A DNA stretch of 64,000 nucleotides. Source: Anaerococcus sp. Marseille-Q7828 (lineage in GTDB: Bacteria; Bacillota; Clostridia; Tissierellales; Peptoniphilaceae). Of the stretch, positions 61,688 through 64,000 are shown piece by piece. The stretch's first letter is position 1, and each line of letters opens with the position of its first letter. The position numbers were made by a program, and so were the translations under genes. The notes beneath the pieces were generated by a model. That model had not been told where the DNA came from. It was given only the letters and a program-made list of their open reading frames with translations, and did not search any database. Location: NCBI RefSeq assembly GCF_949769285.1, contig NZ_OX458331.1, forward strand, positions 372,001 to 436,000, written 5' to 3'.

Positions 61688-61799
61688 TGGCGATTTCCTA
61701 CTCTACCGGGAGGTCGCCCTCCGAGTACCATCGGCGTTATGAGGCTTAACTTCTGTGTTCGGTATGGGTACAGGTGTATCCCTCATGCAATCATCACCA
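61688..61799 (-). rRNA. rrf: 5S ribosomal RNA
   Basis: 112 nt. Ends pair as TGGTGAT / ATCGCCA. Internal landmarks: GGGATACACCTGTACCCAT, CCGAACACAGAAGTTAAGCC, CGCCGATGGTA and CCGGTAGAGTAGG. Full-length and complete, unlike the fragments downstream. Follows the 23S by about 240 nt on the same strand. Confidence 0.93.
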
Positions 61800-61963
61800 T
61801 ATTTAATTTATGAACCATGTTCGTAAATTCCTTATTGTTTGAACCTTTAAATAGCGTTCAGTAAAACTTACCTTCATACAGATTGATTATTCATACGATT
61901 GGTTCGTAAGTGTCTACCAAGCTTAAGACCTACGGTCTTAACCATTGGGACACTCTGAACGAG

Positions 61964-62023
61964 GACCTACCATCAATTTGTCCTCAATAAGCCGGACGGG
62001 CTAACTACAAATTGGGTTAGGTC
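61964..62023 (-). repeat. Long hairpin with short repeat (copy d) in 23S-5S spacer
   Basis: GACCTA / TAGGTC and CAATTTGT / ACAAATTG stems enclose AGCCGGACGGGCT (61990-62002), the same motif as in the repeats downstream of the 5S. A second small hairpin AAGACC-TAC-GGTCTT lies at 61925-61939. The structure may serve as a processing stem. No tRNA is present in this spacer. Confidence 0.7.
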
Positions 62024-62039
62024 TCTCAAACAATATTTC

Positions 62040-64000
<1,961 letters not shown>

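Overview
The window reads as chromosome of a low-GC, anaerobic, host-associated Firmicute of the Anaerococcus/Peptoniphilaceae type. This is inferred from AT-rich codon use, strong AGGAGG ribosome sites with frequent TTG/GTG starts, clostridial-type 23S/5S rRNA, many acidic low-complexity lipoproteins, a CD1871A-type CXXC peptide, fermentation of aspartate, serine and uronates, and a CAMP-factor-like toxin. The genus is not proven by anything here.

Layout. 0-3 kb (minus): a nucleoside/ribose salvage operon with two half-size chromate transporters, a frameshifted ribokinase and a nucleoside hydrolase cut by the window edge. 3-5.5 kb (plus): a PHP-type metallohydrolase with a small partner, a HAD phosphatase and a membrane protein. 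5.5-13.4 kb (minus): aspA-fumC (aspartate to fumarate to malate), a MATE/phosphoesterase/MATE cluster and a YjiH-like membrane protein. 13.7-27 kb (plus): a complete beta-glucuronide/glucuronate regulon. It has a LacI repressor with palindromic operators, a GPH symporter, beta-glucuronidase, UxuB, UxuA, a TRAP transporter, UxaC, KDPG aldolase and KDG kinase, which together take an imported glucuronide to pyruvate and glyceraldehyde-3-phosphate. 27-33 kb: acetyltransferase, iron alcohol dehydrogenase, serine dehydratase with a serine-type symporter, superoxide dismutase and a MaoC-like hydratase.

33.5-42 kb (minus): a secreted C39-like peptidase with cell-wall-binding repeats; a redox operon (response regulator, kinase, 48-residue CXXC peptide, polyferredoxin, TlpA lipoprotein); DUF4256; and the TIGR03915/TIGR03916 DNA-repair-type pair. 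42-44.3 kb (plus): three tandem paralogous lipoproteins. 44.3-50 kb (minus): an ABC transporter / zincin-like protein / two-component operon whose permease is split by a fresh IS3-family insertion with a clean 3-bp target duplication. 50-59.4 kb: tRNA-Gln, a ZinT-like lipoprotein behind a Fur-like box, a Na/Pi cotransporter, three more lipoproteins (one with an in-frame amber), a CAMP-factor-like secreted protein and a HAD hydrolase.

59.4-64 kb: the 3' end of an rRNA operon on the minus strand (23S partial, one intact 5S). The 23S carries an AT-rich insertion at the helix-45 position, closed by a long inverted repeat (a classical intervening sequence). Downstream of the intact 5S lies a roughly 2-kb mosaic of 5S fragments, repeated terminators and short nested-hairpin repeats, invaded by a second IS3-family element. 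The mosaic, the ABC/zincin/two-component operon and the duplicated lipoprotein families are the least explained parts of the window.
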